Assembly (NCBI GenBank): GCA_964461135.1
Contig: CAYWTB010000072.1
Span: 1 to 23,660 of the forward strand
Reading direction: 5' to 3'
Length of the DNA: 23,660 bases
From: RQOF01 sp964461135
GTDB lineage: Bacteria; Calditrichota; Calditrichia; RBG-13-44-9
Position 1 is the first letter of the stretch. The number at the start of each line of letters is the position of its first letter. Below, piece by piece: positions 23,045 to 23,660 of this stretch. Below the pieces are notes generated by a model. That model was not told the origin of the DNA. It made no database searches and worked only from the letters and a program-made list of their open reading frames with translations. The translations under genes and the position numbers were made by a program.

Positions 23045-23623
23045 ATGCCCGAATGTCAGGACGATAGTGCCCAACCGCCTGGCCTTATTTTCTTTCCCTT
23101 TTTTCTTTTTTCTTTTGTCTTTTTTCTTGTATTCTTGAATCTTGTATTCTTGTTTTTCACCGGGGTGCCGGCTCATTCCTATAACTACCAGCTGCTTCTC
23201 TACAAGAACGGGGCCCTTTCTGCGCTGAGCAATGAACTGAGTATCACCACCATGGATACCACCAGCCATGAATATCAGTGGGAAATATACTCTTTCGGTG
23301 GTTACAGCGGTTCCAGCTATTTACTTGATGTGGCCGTCATCAATGAAAACGATATCTGGGCCGTGGGAAAGATAGATGGTGACAGTTTGAATCCGGAAAT
23401 GAATTACAAAGCAGTTCACTGGGATGGGAATCGATGGGACTTAAAGCAGATTAATTTTTATTTATGTCCAAATGGAACGTATCCAACTCCATATCCCATA
23501 AAAGCCATATTTGCTTTTAATGAAAATGACATCTGGTTCACAAGAGGAGCTAGTTTTGTTCATTGGAATAGAAAGCAATATACCCATGATTGTACAGTTA
23601 ATAATGGCTCTTCTAAGAATTAG
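23045..23623 (+). pseudogene. truncated secreted-protein gene fragment
   Basis: The part from about 23160 reads HSYNYQLLLYKNGALSALSN, then VAVINENDIWAVG, VHWDGNRW and IFAFNENDIWFT. The repeated Asn-Asp-Ile-Trp strands with HWDG/HWN turns indicate a beta-propeller-like domain of the type seen in large exported FCB proteins, here preceded by the end of a fibronectin-III-like strand. The formal N-terminus is a translation of the homopyrimidine tract at 23085-23157 and is unlikely to be real protein; no ribosome site fits. The frame stops at 23623 shortly after the second strand, well short of a full propeller. I read it as a gene broken at both ends. Confidence 0.55.
23085..23157 (+). repeat. 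homopyrimidine echo-phrase tract
   Basis: Iterations of CTTTTTTC and TTCTTGTATTCTTGAATC-like words, about 70 nt, nearly pure pyrimidine. It ends just where recognisable protein coding begins and is related to the tracts at 14584-14756 and 20036-20073. Confidence 0.6.
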
Positions 23624-23660
23624 TTGCAGTAGCAGCCATGATTTTGAGCGCAAAATACTG

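Overview
The window looks like a bacterial chromosome segment from the FCB superphylum (Bacteroidota / Ignavibacteria / Calditrichota / Marinimicrobia-like lineages). Three proteins end in the ~85-90 residue sorting domain used by the type IX secretion system (QNYPN motif, then a Gly-Val/Ile-Tyr-x-Tyr-x-Leu strand and a basic end). A fourth secreted protein has a C-terminal tail-fibre-like module that is common in Bacteroidota. The phylum cannot be fixed from this sequence alone. Genes have ordinary composition with Shine-Dalgarno sites; the intergenic spaces are AT-rich and full of degenerate short repeats.

Layout. (1) 494-1693: a phosphofructokinase whose active-site residues predict pyrophosphate dependence. 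(2) 2032-11009: five minus-strand genes for exported proteins: a tail-fibre-like coiled-coil protein, a parallel beta-helix protein without a sorting domain, two paralogous Asp-box beta-propeller proteins with T9SS sorting domains, and a 718-residue mosaic protein. The mosaic has an N-terminal cysteine domain, an internal signal sequence, three copies of an unrecognised CxxCG module alternating with calcium-type D-x-D-G-D repeats, and a sorting domain. (3) 11010-14583: an accessory region ending at a complete tRNA-Leu(CAA). A 54-bp copy of the tRNA 3' half lies 2.4 kb away in direct orientation. Between the copies are a tyrosine-recombinase remnant cut off by a multi-hairpin repeat element and an AbiEi/AbiEii-type toxin-antitoxin pair with a perfect palindrome at its promoter. 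Older, more decayed copies of the same tRNA-end unit lie beside each border, which suggests repeated integration at one tRNA.

(4) 14757-17986: separate genes for saccharopine dehydrogenase and lysine-ketoglutarate reductase, the two steps of the saccharopine route of lysine breakdown, which animals and plants carry as one fused enzyme. (5) 18249-22165: a thioredoxin-like gene with an apparent one-base frameshift, a COG2521-type methyltransferase, a divergent GroES-like protein without GroEL, a thioredoxin with a CAPC active site, and an exported C1B (bleomycin-hydrolase-like) cysteine peptidase. (6) 22334-23660: tRNA-Gly(GCC), tRNA-Leu(TAA) and a broken gene of a secreted-protein family whose 5' end disappears into a homopyrimidine tract.

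The most unusual items are the mosaic secreted protein with its triplicated Cys module placed after a cytosolic-looking domain, and the layered tRNA-Leu attachment region carrying the toxin-antitoxin pair.
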